A stretch of 14,131 nucleotides of DNA, taken from a bacterium. GTDB lineage: Bacteria; JACRDZ01; JAQUKH01. Made by a program: the position numbers and the translations under genes. This document shows, piece by piece, positions 7,984 to 14,066 of the stretch; positions within the stretch are counted from its first letter, which is position 1; each line of letters opens with the position of its first letter. The stretch covers positions 1-14,131 of the forward strand of contig JAQUKH010000047.1 of NCBI GenBank assembly GCA_028719205.1. The letters run 5' to 3'. The notes under the pieces are model-generated. The model was given only the letters and a program-made list of their open reading frames with translations. It ran no database searches and was not told the DNA's origin.

Positions 7984-8721
7984 TTAATAATATACTTTCA
8001 TAAGATACAACCCGCCGGCAGGAAGCAAAAGCCATTTTTCTTTCATAGGGATACTCCCTTTTAACGCTTTTTCCACTACATCAAGCCCTATCCTGCCGCG
8101 GCCCACATCCACAAGTATACCGCCTATTAATCTGACCATTCCTCTTAAAAAACTTTCCCCTGAAATATCTAAAATAATCTTATTTTGTTTAGAAACAATA
8201 TCTAATTTATATATATTTCTGACTGTTTTTATTTTTTTCCGTGTTCTATCCGTTAATGAAAATTTTTTAAAATTGTATTCCCCGATAAAAAGACCCGCCG
8301 CTTTTTGCATAGCATCCAAATCCAGCTTATAAGGACAATGATAAACTAATCCATTTTCAAAAACCGAATGTTCCTTAGCGATAACATAACGGTAATCCTT
8401 TTTTTTTGCGGAAAACCGGCTGTGAAATTCAAGATCCGTTTCAACTGCCTTCAAAATATAAATATCATCCGGCAATAAAGTGTTTAAAGCCCGTTTAATC
8501 CCGTCAACCGGGATCTTTTTTTTAGTTAAAAAATTAAAAACCTGCCCTTTTGCGTTAACCCCTGCGTCTGTCCGCCCGGACACTATCAAATCCGGTTTTT
8601 CTTTTATTATTTTTTCCAAACAATCTAATAAAATACCTTCAATTGTTAAATGTCCCGGCTGCCTTGCCCAGCCGCGATAATTAGCGCCGCAATACTCCAA
8701 CGTTATCTTAATATTTCGCAT
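7984..8721 (-). CDS. truA: tRNA pseudouridine synthase A (TruA)
   Basis: A 245-residue enzyme that converts uridines 38-40 of the tRNA anticodon arm to pseudouridine; the length is normal. The N-terminus LEYCGANYRGWARQ is typical. The active-site segment reads SGRTDAGVNAKGQ with catalytic D52. The usual motif is GRTDAGVHA, and an Asn replaces the His here. The C-terminal domain has SFLRGMVRLIGGILVDVGRG, matching the family's FLR-MVR motif. The ATG at 8721 gives the expected N-terminus but has only a weak ribosome site. It is divergent from maf and leads into dnaG-rpoD. No good minus-strand promoter is seen upstream. Confidence 0.94.
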   Translation of the reverse strand: MRNIKITLEYCGANYRGWARQPGHLTIEGILLDCLEKIIKEKPDLIVSGRTDAGVNAKGQVFNFLTKKKIPVDGIKRALNTLLPDDIYILKAVETDLEFHSRFSAKKKDYRYVIAKEHSVFENGLVYHCPYKLDLDAMQKAAGLFIGEYNFKKFSLTDRTRKKIKTVRNIYKLDIVSKQNKIILDISGESFLRGMVRLIGGILVDVGRGRIGLDVVEKALKGSIPMKEKWLLLPAGGLYLMKVYY

Positions 8722-8728
8722 TTTTCTA

Positions 8729-8756
8729 TTGACTAAATTCCAGTAACCAGTAAAAT
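8729..8756 (+). promoter_or_regulatory. Sigma-70 promoter for maf
   Basis: A TTGACT -35 (8729-8734) and a TAAAAT -10 (8751-8756) are spaced by 16 bases. Transcription would begin near 8762-8764, at the edge of the palindrome that forms the maf leader. Confidence 0.55.
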
Positions 8757-8766
8757 AACAGCTTGC

Positions 8767-8791
8767 AACAAGTGGGTCATGCCCCCTTGTT
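8767..8791. repeat. 25-bp palindrome in the maf leader
   Basis: AACAAG (8767-8772) pairs with CTTGTT (8786-8791). After one T/C mismatch, GGG (8774-8776) pairs with CCC (8782-8784) around a TCATG loop. Read on the minus strand it is preceded by GTAG, as in the other CATG-centred palindromes of this window, so it may be a distant member of that family. It would form a hairpin at the very 5' end of the maf mRNA. Confidence 0.6.
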
Positions 8792-8798
8792 CTACACT

Positions 8799-9404
8799 AT
8801 GACTATGCTCAAACAAAACAAAACTATAATTTTGGCTTCCGCCTCTCCCAGACGAAAAATATTATTAAAAAGCATGGGAATTAAATTCAAAGCCATTCCC
8901 GCGGATGTTAAAGAAAACCTATCATCCTCCAAACTTTCCCCTTCCCGGCTGGCCGTTAACCTTGCGTTAAAAAAAGCAAATTATATCTTCAAAAAAAATA
9001 AAAATTCAAAAAAAATAAAAAACAGCATAATTATTGGGGCAGACACGATCATAGTTCTTGGAAAAAAAATATTAGGTAAGCCAAAAAACAAAAAAGATGC
9101 CTTCCGGATACTCTCTCTCTTATCCGGTAAAAAACATCTTGTTATTACTGGTCTAGCCCTTATTGATACAGGATCATCAAAATTTATTTCCGGCTTCGCG
9201 AAAAGCACGGTCTGGTTTAAAATACTCTCCCCGCAAATAATTAATGAATATATCAAAACCTCTGAACCCGCGGATAAAGCCGGCGCTTATGCCTTACAAG
9301 GCAAAGGACGGCTTTTAATCTCCAAAATATCGGGCCCGGAAGATAATATTATCGGCCTGCCAAGAGAAAAACTTAAAAATATGTTAAGTAAATTTATTAA
9401 CTAA
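8799..9404 (+). CDS. maf: Maf family nucleoside triphosphate pyrophosphatase
   Basis: A house-cleaning enzyme of about 201 residues that hydrolyses non-canonical or excess NTPs (dTTP/UTP-type in YhdE-like members) to NMP and pyrophosphate. Visible motifs are ILASASPRRKILL (residues 11-23), GADTII with catalytic D82, ILGKPKN, and GAYALQGKG followed by GPEDNIIGLP near the C-terminus. A lysine-rich stretch (residues 64-75) before the catalytic motif is richer than usual. The start is uncertain: ATG at 8799 or 8805 fits the family, while a TTG at 8763 would add 12 residues that are just translated palindrome. None of these has a good Shine-Dalgarno. It is transcribed divergently from truA and ends overlapping the opposing barrel gene by 4 bases. 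Confidence 0.9.
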   Translation: MTMLKQNKTIILASASPRRKILLKSMGIKFKAIPADVKENLSSSKLSPSRLAVNLALKKANYIFKKNKNSKKIKNSIIIGADTIIVLGKKILGKPKNKKDAFRILSLLSGKKHLVITGLALIDTGSSKFISGFAKSTVWFKILSPQIINEYIKTSEPADKAGAYALQGKGRLLISKISGPEDNIIGLPREKLKNMLSKFIN

Positions 9405-10735
9405 AAATTATAGGAACCTGATAAATTAAAAGCATAATTCAAGGTTTTGATCTTCTCAATATGGTATGCTCCATCCGCACCTAAATTAGTTACCCTGCCG
9501 TTTCCCCAGCCATATTTAATTCCAAATACCATTGTTGAATTCTGAGAAAGAATACCTGAACTGACCGTCACACCATAATTATCAACATGGATCGGCTGCC
9601 GCGCTAAATCACCGTTATTATCCAGCTTAGAACCTGAAACCTTTGGAGCAGTAGACTTGTCAGTAAAGAACCCGAATCTAAAAGGGATATTGTTATCCAG
9701 CATGTACTCTGTCCCAAAATTTATATTAAAGACATTTTTCAACTCAATCCGGTCTGTTTTTTCCTCATACGTTGTTAAGGTCGCAGTATCTAAACCGTAT
9801 GTTTTTGTATTATAATCCGTTTCCGGTTGATAAGAGATATCTGCGGCAAAATTTATTTTTTTACTAGCCTGCCAGCTTGACCCTAAAACAATAACAGGAG
9901 GAACTATTGAATTATATTTAACTTGATTTTCTGAATAGGCGTTATTAAAACCATTCAATGAGGGGCTTAGCCCCGAACCAAATTTATAGTTCCTGTTCAT
10001 AATATCTATTGTATTAGCTGAACTGGTATTTAATTTTAATGATAATCCTAATTTAATCTCATTCCCAGGTTTATATAATAAACCAAATATTCCCATCCCG
10101 CCCAAAGCCTTTCCACTCTTTTCCAAATTGTCTTCCATTATAAATTTAGCTCCGCTGGTATCCAGATTAAAATACTGGGTGTTGCGTTCAGAAATATTCG
10201 AATATCGTAAATACAAAGTAGCCCCAAAAGATAAATTTGGATTTATTTTCTTCGCGATACTCGGGCCGATTAAATAAGTTTGATCGTTATTTGTCTGATC
10301 AATCCTTATCGCATTAAAAGGCAATGAAATATACTGTATATCATTATAATGTTCATGCATTTCAGAGGCATCAAATTCAGGAACTACAATGGAAAAACCG
10401 AATTTATACCCCCCTACATCTTTTGCAAATCCCCAAAATGAAGGCACAAAAGACATAGAAGTAAGTTTTGTATCACGGTCAACAAATTTTCCTTTGATTT
10501 CTTTATATTCAATAATCTGTGAAGAAACAGAAAGATAGGCTATTTTTAACTGGGTTAATCCGGCTGGGTTATAATAACAGGCTTCCGCGCCATCTCCAAT
10601 CGCGACAAATGTTCCGCCTAAGCCTGCAGCCTTTTCACCAACTAAAACCTGCTGATTATGATACTCGTCCGCGGATATCGGGCATGCAAATAAGATATTA
10701 ACGCATAAAAATAAGAAAATTGATTTTTTACTCAT
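9401..10735 (-). CDS. Outer-membrane beta-barrel protein, FadL/OMPP1-like (PorV-like)
   Basis: A 444-residue exported protein. Residues 1-22 form a signal peptide (two lysines, a hydrophobic core, and likely cleavage after ISA before DEYHNQ). The mature N-terminus GEKAAGLGGTFVAIGDGAEACYYNPAGL is the hallmark of the FadL/OMPP1 family, including PorV-like proteins. The remainder is a run of alternating amphipathic strands ending in the aromatic residue F (SGSYNF), as expected for BAM-dependent barrel insertion. Family members carry hydrophobic substrates (FadL, TodX) or act in secretion (PorV); the substrate here cannot be told. The ATG at 10735 has AGGAGG about 10 bases upstream. It begins 33 bases after tRNA-Asp with no terminator visible between, so it may be transcribed with the tRNAs. 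Confidence 0.85.
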   Translation of the reverse strand: MSKKSIFLFLCVNILFACPISADEYHNQQVLVGEKAAGLGGTFVAIGDGAEACYYNPAGLTQLKIAYLSVSSQIIEYKEIKGKFVDRDTKLTSMSFVPSFWGFAKDVGGYKFGFSIVVPEFDASEMHEHYNDIQYISLPFNAIRIDQTNNDQTYLIGPSIAKKINPNLSFGATLYLRYSNISERNTQYFNLDTSGAKFIMEDNLEKSGKALGGMGIFGLLYKPGNEIKLGLSLKLNTSSANTIDIMNRNYKFGSGLSPSLNGFNNAYSENQVKYNSIVPPVIVLGSSWQASKKINFAADISYQPETDYNTKTYGLDTATLTTYEEKTDRIELKNVFNINFGTEYMLDNNIPFRFGFFTDKSTAPKVSGSKLDNNGDLARQPIHVDNYGVTVSSGILSQNSTMVFGIKYGWGNGRVTNLGADGAYHIEKIKTLNYAFNLSGSYNF

Positions 10736-10767
10736 TTTTATTCATCCTCCTATTTGCTATTTTTAAA

Positions 10768-10844
<77 letters not shown>

Positions 10845-10901
10845 GCGCTATTTAAAATCGATCTAACTCTTTTCCCGTTCGAGTCTAACTATATACTAAA
10901 A

Positions 10902-10978
10902 TGGTGGGCAATACAGGACTCGAACCTGTGGCATCCTGCGTGTAAGGCAGGCGCTCTAACCAACTGAGCTAATCGCCC
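10902..10978 (-). tRNA. tRNA-Val (TAC)
   Basis: A 77-base cloverleaf with encoded CCA. The acceptor GGGCGAT pairs with ATTGCCC (one G-U pair), the anticodon stem is CCTGC/GCAGG around CTTACAC (anticodon TAC), and the T arm is ACAGG-TTCGAGT-CCTGT. It lies 57 bases before tRNA-Asp. A broken copy of the same gene lies 24 bases upstream. Confidence 0.95.
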
Positions 10979-11002
10979 GAAATTAAATTCTTACCAATCA
11001 TC

Positions 11003-11090
11003 AACCTGTGGCATAGCCGATGCAACATCGGCTCGCTCCCTGTCCGCCTCAGGCGGATAACCAATCCCGATGCATCGGGACTAATCGCCC
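11003..11090 (-). pseudogene. Degenerate tRNA-Val copy interrupted by three hairpins
   Basis: Read on the minus strand, segments identical to the intact tRNA-Val appear in the same order: GGGCGATTAG (acceptor to start of D arm), TTGGTTA (D loop), GAGCG, and ATGCCACAGGTT (variable loop to T arm). Between them are three foreign palindromes. TCCCGATGCATCGGGA replaces CTCAG. TCCGCCTGAGGCGGACAGG is added after TTGGTTA. AGCCGATGTTGCATCGGCT replaces the whole 17-base anticodon arm. The 3' half of the T arm and the acceptor 3' strand are missing. It cannot act as a tRNA. It lies between the tRNA promoter and intact tRNA-Val, so it should be in the primary transcript. Confidence 0.8.
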
Positions 11091-11133
11091 AAAATAAACC
11101 TAGAAATATATCTTCGGAATTTGAGATTTCATT

Positions 11134-11161
11134 ATTATACTCATTTTTTTTATTTTGTCAA
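11134..11161 (-). promoter_or_regulatory. Consensus sigma-70 promoter of the tRNA-Val/tRNA-Asp operon
   Basis: On the minus strand perfect TTGACA (11156-11161) and perfect TATAAT (11134-11139) boxes are spaced by 16 bases. Transcription would start near 11127, about 37 bases before the degenerate tRNA copy. It is divergent from the promoter at 11193-11220. Confidence 0.85.
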
Positions 11162-11192
11162 GACTATGTTAAATTTTAAATATATAAAGAAA

Positions 11193-11220
11193 TTGACTTT
11201 TAAAAAACAAAGGTTATAAT
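11193..11220 (+). promoter_or_regulatory. Sigma-70 promoter of the DUF5752-rlmI operon
   Basis: A TTGACT -35 (11193-11198) and a perfect TATAAT -10 (11215-11220) are spaced by 16 bases. The predicted start near 11227 leaves a leader of about 33 bases before the ATG at 11260. Confidence 0.8.
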
Positions 11221-11259
11221 ATGGGCTTGAGGGGTTTGGTCTTGAAAAAGGAGGAAAAA

Positions 11260-11589
11260 ATGGAAAAATTTTTACAAGATGTACCTGAACACAACTACTT
11301 TTGGGTACTGTCCGGGCTCAAATTAAAAAATTTAGTTGAATTGGCGGGAGCATTAGAAACTATGACGGATGAAGTTTTCAATTATCACGTAAATGAATCC
11401 AAGAACGATTTTGCCTGCTGGATAAAAGAATGTATAAAAGATACCGCTCTTGCCGAGGCATTATTGGCTACTAAATCAAAAAAAGACATAGCTAAAAAAG
11501 TAAAAGACCGGGTTGCTGAAATACAAAAACCTAAAGCTGAAATACAAAAACCTAAAAAGGATGTTATCCAGCCAAAGAAGAAAAGGTAA
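11260..11589 (+). CDS. DUF5752-like small protein
   Basis: A 109-residue cytoplasmic protein that resembles the DUF5752 family by the string FWVLSGLKLKNLVELAGAL, MTDEVFNYHV, and NDFACWIKE followed by LAEAL. No function is established for that family. I recognise it from its pattern only. The core (about 1-85) looks alpha-helical. The C-terminal tail is lysine/proline-rich and contains AEIQKPK twice, encoded by a perfect 21-base tandem duplication (11515-11535, 11536-11556), then ends in KKKR. The start is ATG at 11260 with AAGGAGG 6 bases upstream; an upstream ATG at 11221 coincides with the -10 box and can be excluded. The stop is 3 bases before rlmI, so the two are an operon. Confidence 0.72.
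   Translation: MEKFLQDVPEHNYFWVLSGLKLKNLVELAGALETMTDEVFNYHVNESKNDFACWIKECIKDTALAEALLATKSKKDIAKKVKDRVAEIQKPKAEIQKPKKDVIQPKKKR
11515..11556 (+). repeat. Perfect 21-bp tandem duplication inside the DUF5752-like gene
   Basis: Two identical adjacent 21-base units (11515-11535 and 11536-11556) encode AEIQKPK twice. The absence of any base difference suggests a recent duplication in the basic tail. Confidence 0.85.
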
Positions 11590-11592
11590 TCT

Positions 11593-12789
11593 TTGAATAA
11601 AATCCCTTGTATCTGGTTAAAAAAAGACCGGGATAAGCCGGCAATGTTAAGACATCATCCATGGATCTTTTCAGGAGCCGTAAAAAAAATAGAAAACAAC
11701 CCGTCTTCCGGAGATATCGTTCGTGTAGTCGATTCGGAAGGGACTTTTATTGCGTGGGCATATTTTAATCCGCAGTCACAGATCTGCCTCAGGTTACTGG
11801 AATGGAAAGAAGAAATTCCGGTCAATGAAAGCTGGTGGTCTGAAAAACTGCTTAGCGCTGTAAAATACAGAGAATCTGTTAAAATTGATAATTCTACTTC
11901 CGCGTATCGTCTTGTCCACGCGGAATCTGATATGCTTCCAGGATTAATAGTTGACAGGTATGGCGATTTTATTGTTCTTCAGGCGCTCACCGCAGGTATA
12001 GATAAAAGAAAATCAATTATAACTGAACATCTGAAATCCATCCTGAATCCTAAAGGAATATATGAACGCAGCGATACCGAAACCCGTAAATTAGAAGGCC
12101 TTACACCCGTTCAAGGAGTCCTTTTTGGCGAAACACCTGATAGTATAATTGAAATCAAAGAAAATGGTTATAGGTTTAAAGTAGATATAATAAACGGACA
12201 GAAAACAGGTTTTTTCCTGGACCAGAGGGAAAATAGGAAAATTACGGCAAGCTACGCAAAAAATCTCAAAGTATTGGAATGCTTTAGCTATACAGGAGCA
12301 TTTTCGGTATACGCGTTAAACGCAGGCGCGGAATCTATGACCTGTATTGATTCTTCATCAACCGCGTTAGAGATCGCAAGACAAAATTTTGAACTTAACG
12401 GTTTAGCTTTCAAACCGGAATTAGTTTTAGGTAATACTTTTCAAATACTAAGGGATTATCGTAACGCAGGCATCCAATTTGATATGATCATACTTGACCC
12501 GCCGAAACTCTCACCGACAAGGGCGCTCCGGGAAAAGGCTTCTCAGGCATACAAGGATGTTAACTTGCTGGCAATGAAACTATTAAAAAAGGATGGAATC
12601 CTTGCCACTTTTTCCTGTTCCAGCGGGATAGATACGGATTTTTTTAAAGAGATTTTACTGTGGGCAAGCATAGACGCACATAGGGAAATACAAATACTCA
12701 GGGAAATGCATCAGGCGGATGACCATCCTGTAAGATTATCTTTCCCCGAATCAAGCTATTTAAAAGGATTTATCTGCAGGGTGTGCTGA
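11593..12789 (+). CDS. rlmI: RlmI-type class I rRNA cytosine-C5 methyltransferase
   Basis: A 398-residue SAM-dependent RNA methyltransferase resembling RlmI, which makes m5C1962 in 23S rRNA; the length is right. A PUA RNA-binding domain covers about residues 5-75 (HHPWIFSGAV at 21-30), followed by the EEHE-like middle domain (about 85-190). The catalytic domain has GQKTGFFLDQRENR (202-215), SAM motif I VLECFSYTGAFS (227-238), motif IV DPPKLSP (302-308) and motif VI TFSCSSG with the likely catalytic C342. The start is TTG at 11593, since the next ATG (residue 18) would cut into the PUA domain; AAGG lies about 9 bases upstream. It is coupled to the DUF5752-like gene and converges on the flavoprotein gene. 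The exact target base is inferred from the family. Confidence 0.88.
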   Translation: MNKIPCIWLKKDRDKPAMLRHHPWIFSGAVKKIENNPSSGDIVRVVDSEGTFIAWAYFNPQSQICLRLLEWKEEIPVNESWWSEKLLSAVKYRESVKIDNSTSAYRLVHAESDMLPGLIVDRYGDFIVLQALTAGIDKRKSIITEHLKSILNPKGIYERSDTETRKLEGLTPVQGVLFGETPDSIIEIKENGYRFKVDIINGQKTGFFLDQRENRKITASYAKNLKVLECFSYTGAFSVYALNAGAESMTCIDSSSTALEIARQNFELNGLAFKPELVLGNTFQILRDYRNAGIQFDMIILDPPKLSPTRALREKASQAYKDVNLLAMKLLKKDGILATFSCSSGIDTDFFKEILLWASIDAHREIQILREMHQADDHPVRLSFPESSYLKGFICRVC

Positions 12790-12803
12790 TCTCGCAATCA
12801 ATC

Positions 12804-12831
12804 GTAAGGGCAATTCATGAATTGCCCCTAC
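12804..12831. repeat. 28-bp near-perfect GTAGGGGC palindrome between convergent genes
   Basis: The 14-base arms (12804-12817 and 12818-12831) are inverted copies with a single mismatch, centred on TCATGA. The right end is GCCCCTAC, as in the element at 553-613; the left end is GTAAGGGC. It lies 14 bases after the rlmI stop and supplies the TAG stop of the opposing gene. No T-run follows it on either strand, so terminator activity is uncertain. Confidence 0.85.
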
Positions 12832-13901
12832 CTGTTTAATTCTTCATTCGCTTCATTTACGATCTCATCCATCAGTTCTTTTACGGACACAATTTTATTT
12901 ATTCTTGAAGCATTACTTCCGCAAAATACCACAGCTTCATCGATATTGCCTAAAACCGCGTTACCCAGTGCTTTGCATATACAATAAGGCGCGGTTTTTG
13001 GATTGCAGGATTTTAAACATCTATAATTACACCTCACCGGAATCCTCTCGCCATTCATTACCCGCTCAATTAATTTAGTCTTTATCGCCCTTCCCGGCAT
13101 TCCAACCGGGCTTTTTATAATAACAATATCTGAATCTTTAGAATCGATATATAACTGTTTGAATTTTTCTGATACGGAGCATTCAAATGTGGCAACAAAT
13201 CTTGTTGCTATCTGGACTCCGCTAACTCCTAACTTAATAAATCTGGCAACATCCTTTCCATCATATATTCCTCCCGCGGCGATAACAGGAATATTCAGAT
13301 CAGAATCTTTTACAAATTTAATAACATCTGATACTAAATCTTCCAACTTAATATTCTTATGCACTTCCAGATCTTCCGGACTAAAACCCAAATGCCCGCC
13401 GGCTAACGGGCCCTCAACGACAATAGCATCAGGCAGGCGGTTATACCGCTTTTTCCATGACCTGATAATAAGATCCAATGCCCTTGCGGATGAAACAATC
13501 GGTATTAATTTTACTGAACTTCCCTCAGCAAATTCCGGTAACCTCATAGGTAATCCTGCGCCGGAAATAATAAAATCAGCCTTTTCTTTAACACTTATTC
13601 TGGCTAATTCCTCATAATTGCTTAATGCTACAAGTATATTTATTCCGACTACCCCATTAGTCAGTTTCTTTGCCTCTCGAATTTCCCGTTCTAATCCTTC
13701 ATGTGATGCTTTAACAAAATTTTTTTCATTTTCCGGTGTTCCAAAACCCAAAGCTACACTCGCTATGGTACCCGCACCGCCGTAATTTGCCACCGCGCTT
13801 GCTAAAGAGGCAGTTGATACTTTAATCCCCATTCCCCCCTGGATAATCGGGATCTTCACTTCCAAATCACCAAGGATAAGAGGTTTTAATTTATTAGACA
13901 T
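12828..13901 (-). CDS. NAD(P)H-dependent flavin oxidoreductase, nitronate monooxygenase family
   Basis: A 357-residue TIM-barrel FMN protein of the nitronate monooxygenase/FabK-like family. Motifs are IPIIQGGMGIKVST (17-30), EGPLAGGHLG with the usual His (H170), PVIAAGGIYDG (205-215) and GVSGVQIATRF (225-235), which form the FMN phosphate site. The C-terminal part holds C291, C295, C299, C307 and C309, a cluster seen in a subgroup of the family that suggests a metal or Fe-S site. Members oxidise nitronates or reduce enoyl-ACP, and the real substrate here is unknown. The ATG at 13901 has AAAGG about 9 bases upstream. The last codon ends in, and the stop TAG lies within, the palindrome at 12804-12831. 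Confidence 0.85.
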   Translation of the reverse strand: MSNKLKPLILGDLEVKIPIIQGGMGIKVSTASLASAVANYGGAGTIASVALGFGTPENEKNFVKASHEGLEREIREAKKLTNGVVGINILVALSNYEELARISVKEKADFIISGAGLPMRLPEFAEGSSVKLIPIVSSARALDLIIRSWKKRYNRLPDAIVVEGPLAGGHLGFSPEDLEVHKNIKLEDLVSDVIKFVKDSDLNIPVIAAGGIYDGKDVARFIKLGVSGVQIATRFVATFECSVSEKFKQLYIDSKDSDIVIIKSPVGMPGRAIKTKLIERVMNGERIPVRCNYRCLKSCNPKTAPYCICKALGNAVLGNIDEAVVFCGSNASRINKIVSVKELMDEIVNEANEELNR

Positions 13902-13950
13902 AACTTAAGCCTTTCAAATATAATGGATAAATCCTTCTTTTAATATACGT

Positions 13951-13983
13951 TGAGATTATCTCATAACTTACAAAAAAAGTAAA
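13951..13983 (-). promoter_or_regulatory. Possible promoter with overlapping palindromic operator before the flavoprotein gene
   Basis: On the minus strand TTTACT (13978-13983) and GATAAT (13955-13960) are spaced by 17 bases. The -10 lies inside a perfect 13-base palindrome, TGAGATTATCTCA (13951-13963), about 50 bases before the ATG. An operator over the -10 is plausible. The surrounding stretch 13902-14065 is very AT-rich and holds no gene. Confidence 0.4.
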
Positions 13984-14045
13984 ATATATATTTTAAAAAA
14001 AGTTAATATACCATAAAAATATATTAATTGATAGATATTTCAGGT

Positions 14046-14066
14046 AAAAACATAAACCTTCGGCTT
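14046..14066 (-). terminator. Weak terminator after the cytochrome gene
   Basis: On the minus strand AAGCC (14062-14066) pairs with GGTTT (14054-14058, one G-U pair) around GAA, and five T residues (14046-14050) follow three bases later. The stem is short, so this is tentative. Confidence 0.35.

Noticed and set aside
8763-8798. maf start at TTG 8763
   Set aside because: The added residues come from the palindrome and lie before the conserved family start; the position coincides with the predicted transcription start.
10877-10925. GTTCGAGTC (10877-10885) as an inverted copy of the tRNA-Val T loop (10917-10925), suggesting another tRNA remnant on the plus strand
   Set aside because: Only 9 bases match and nothing else of a tRNA is present around it; this can arise by chance.
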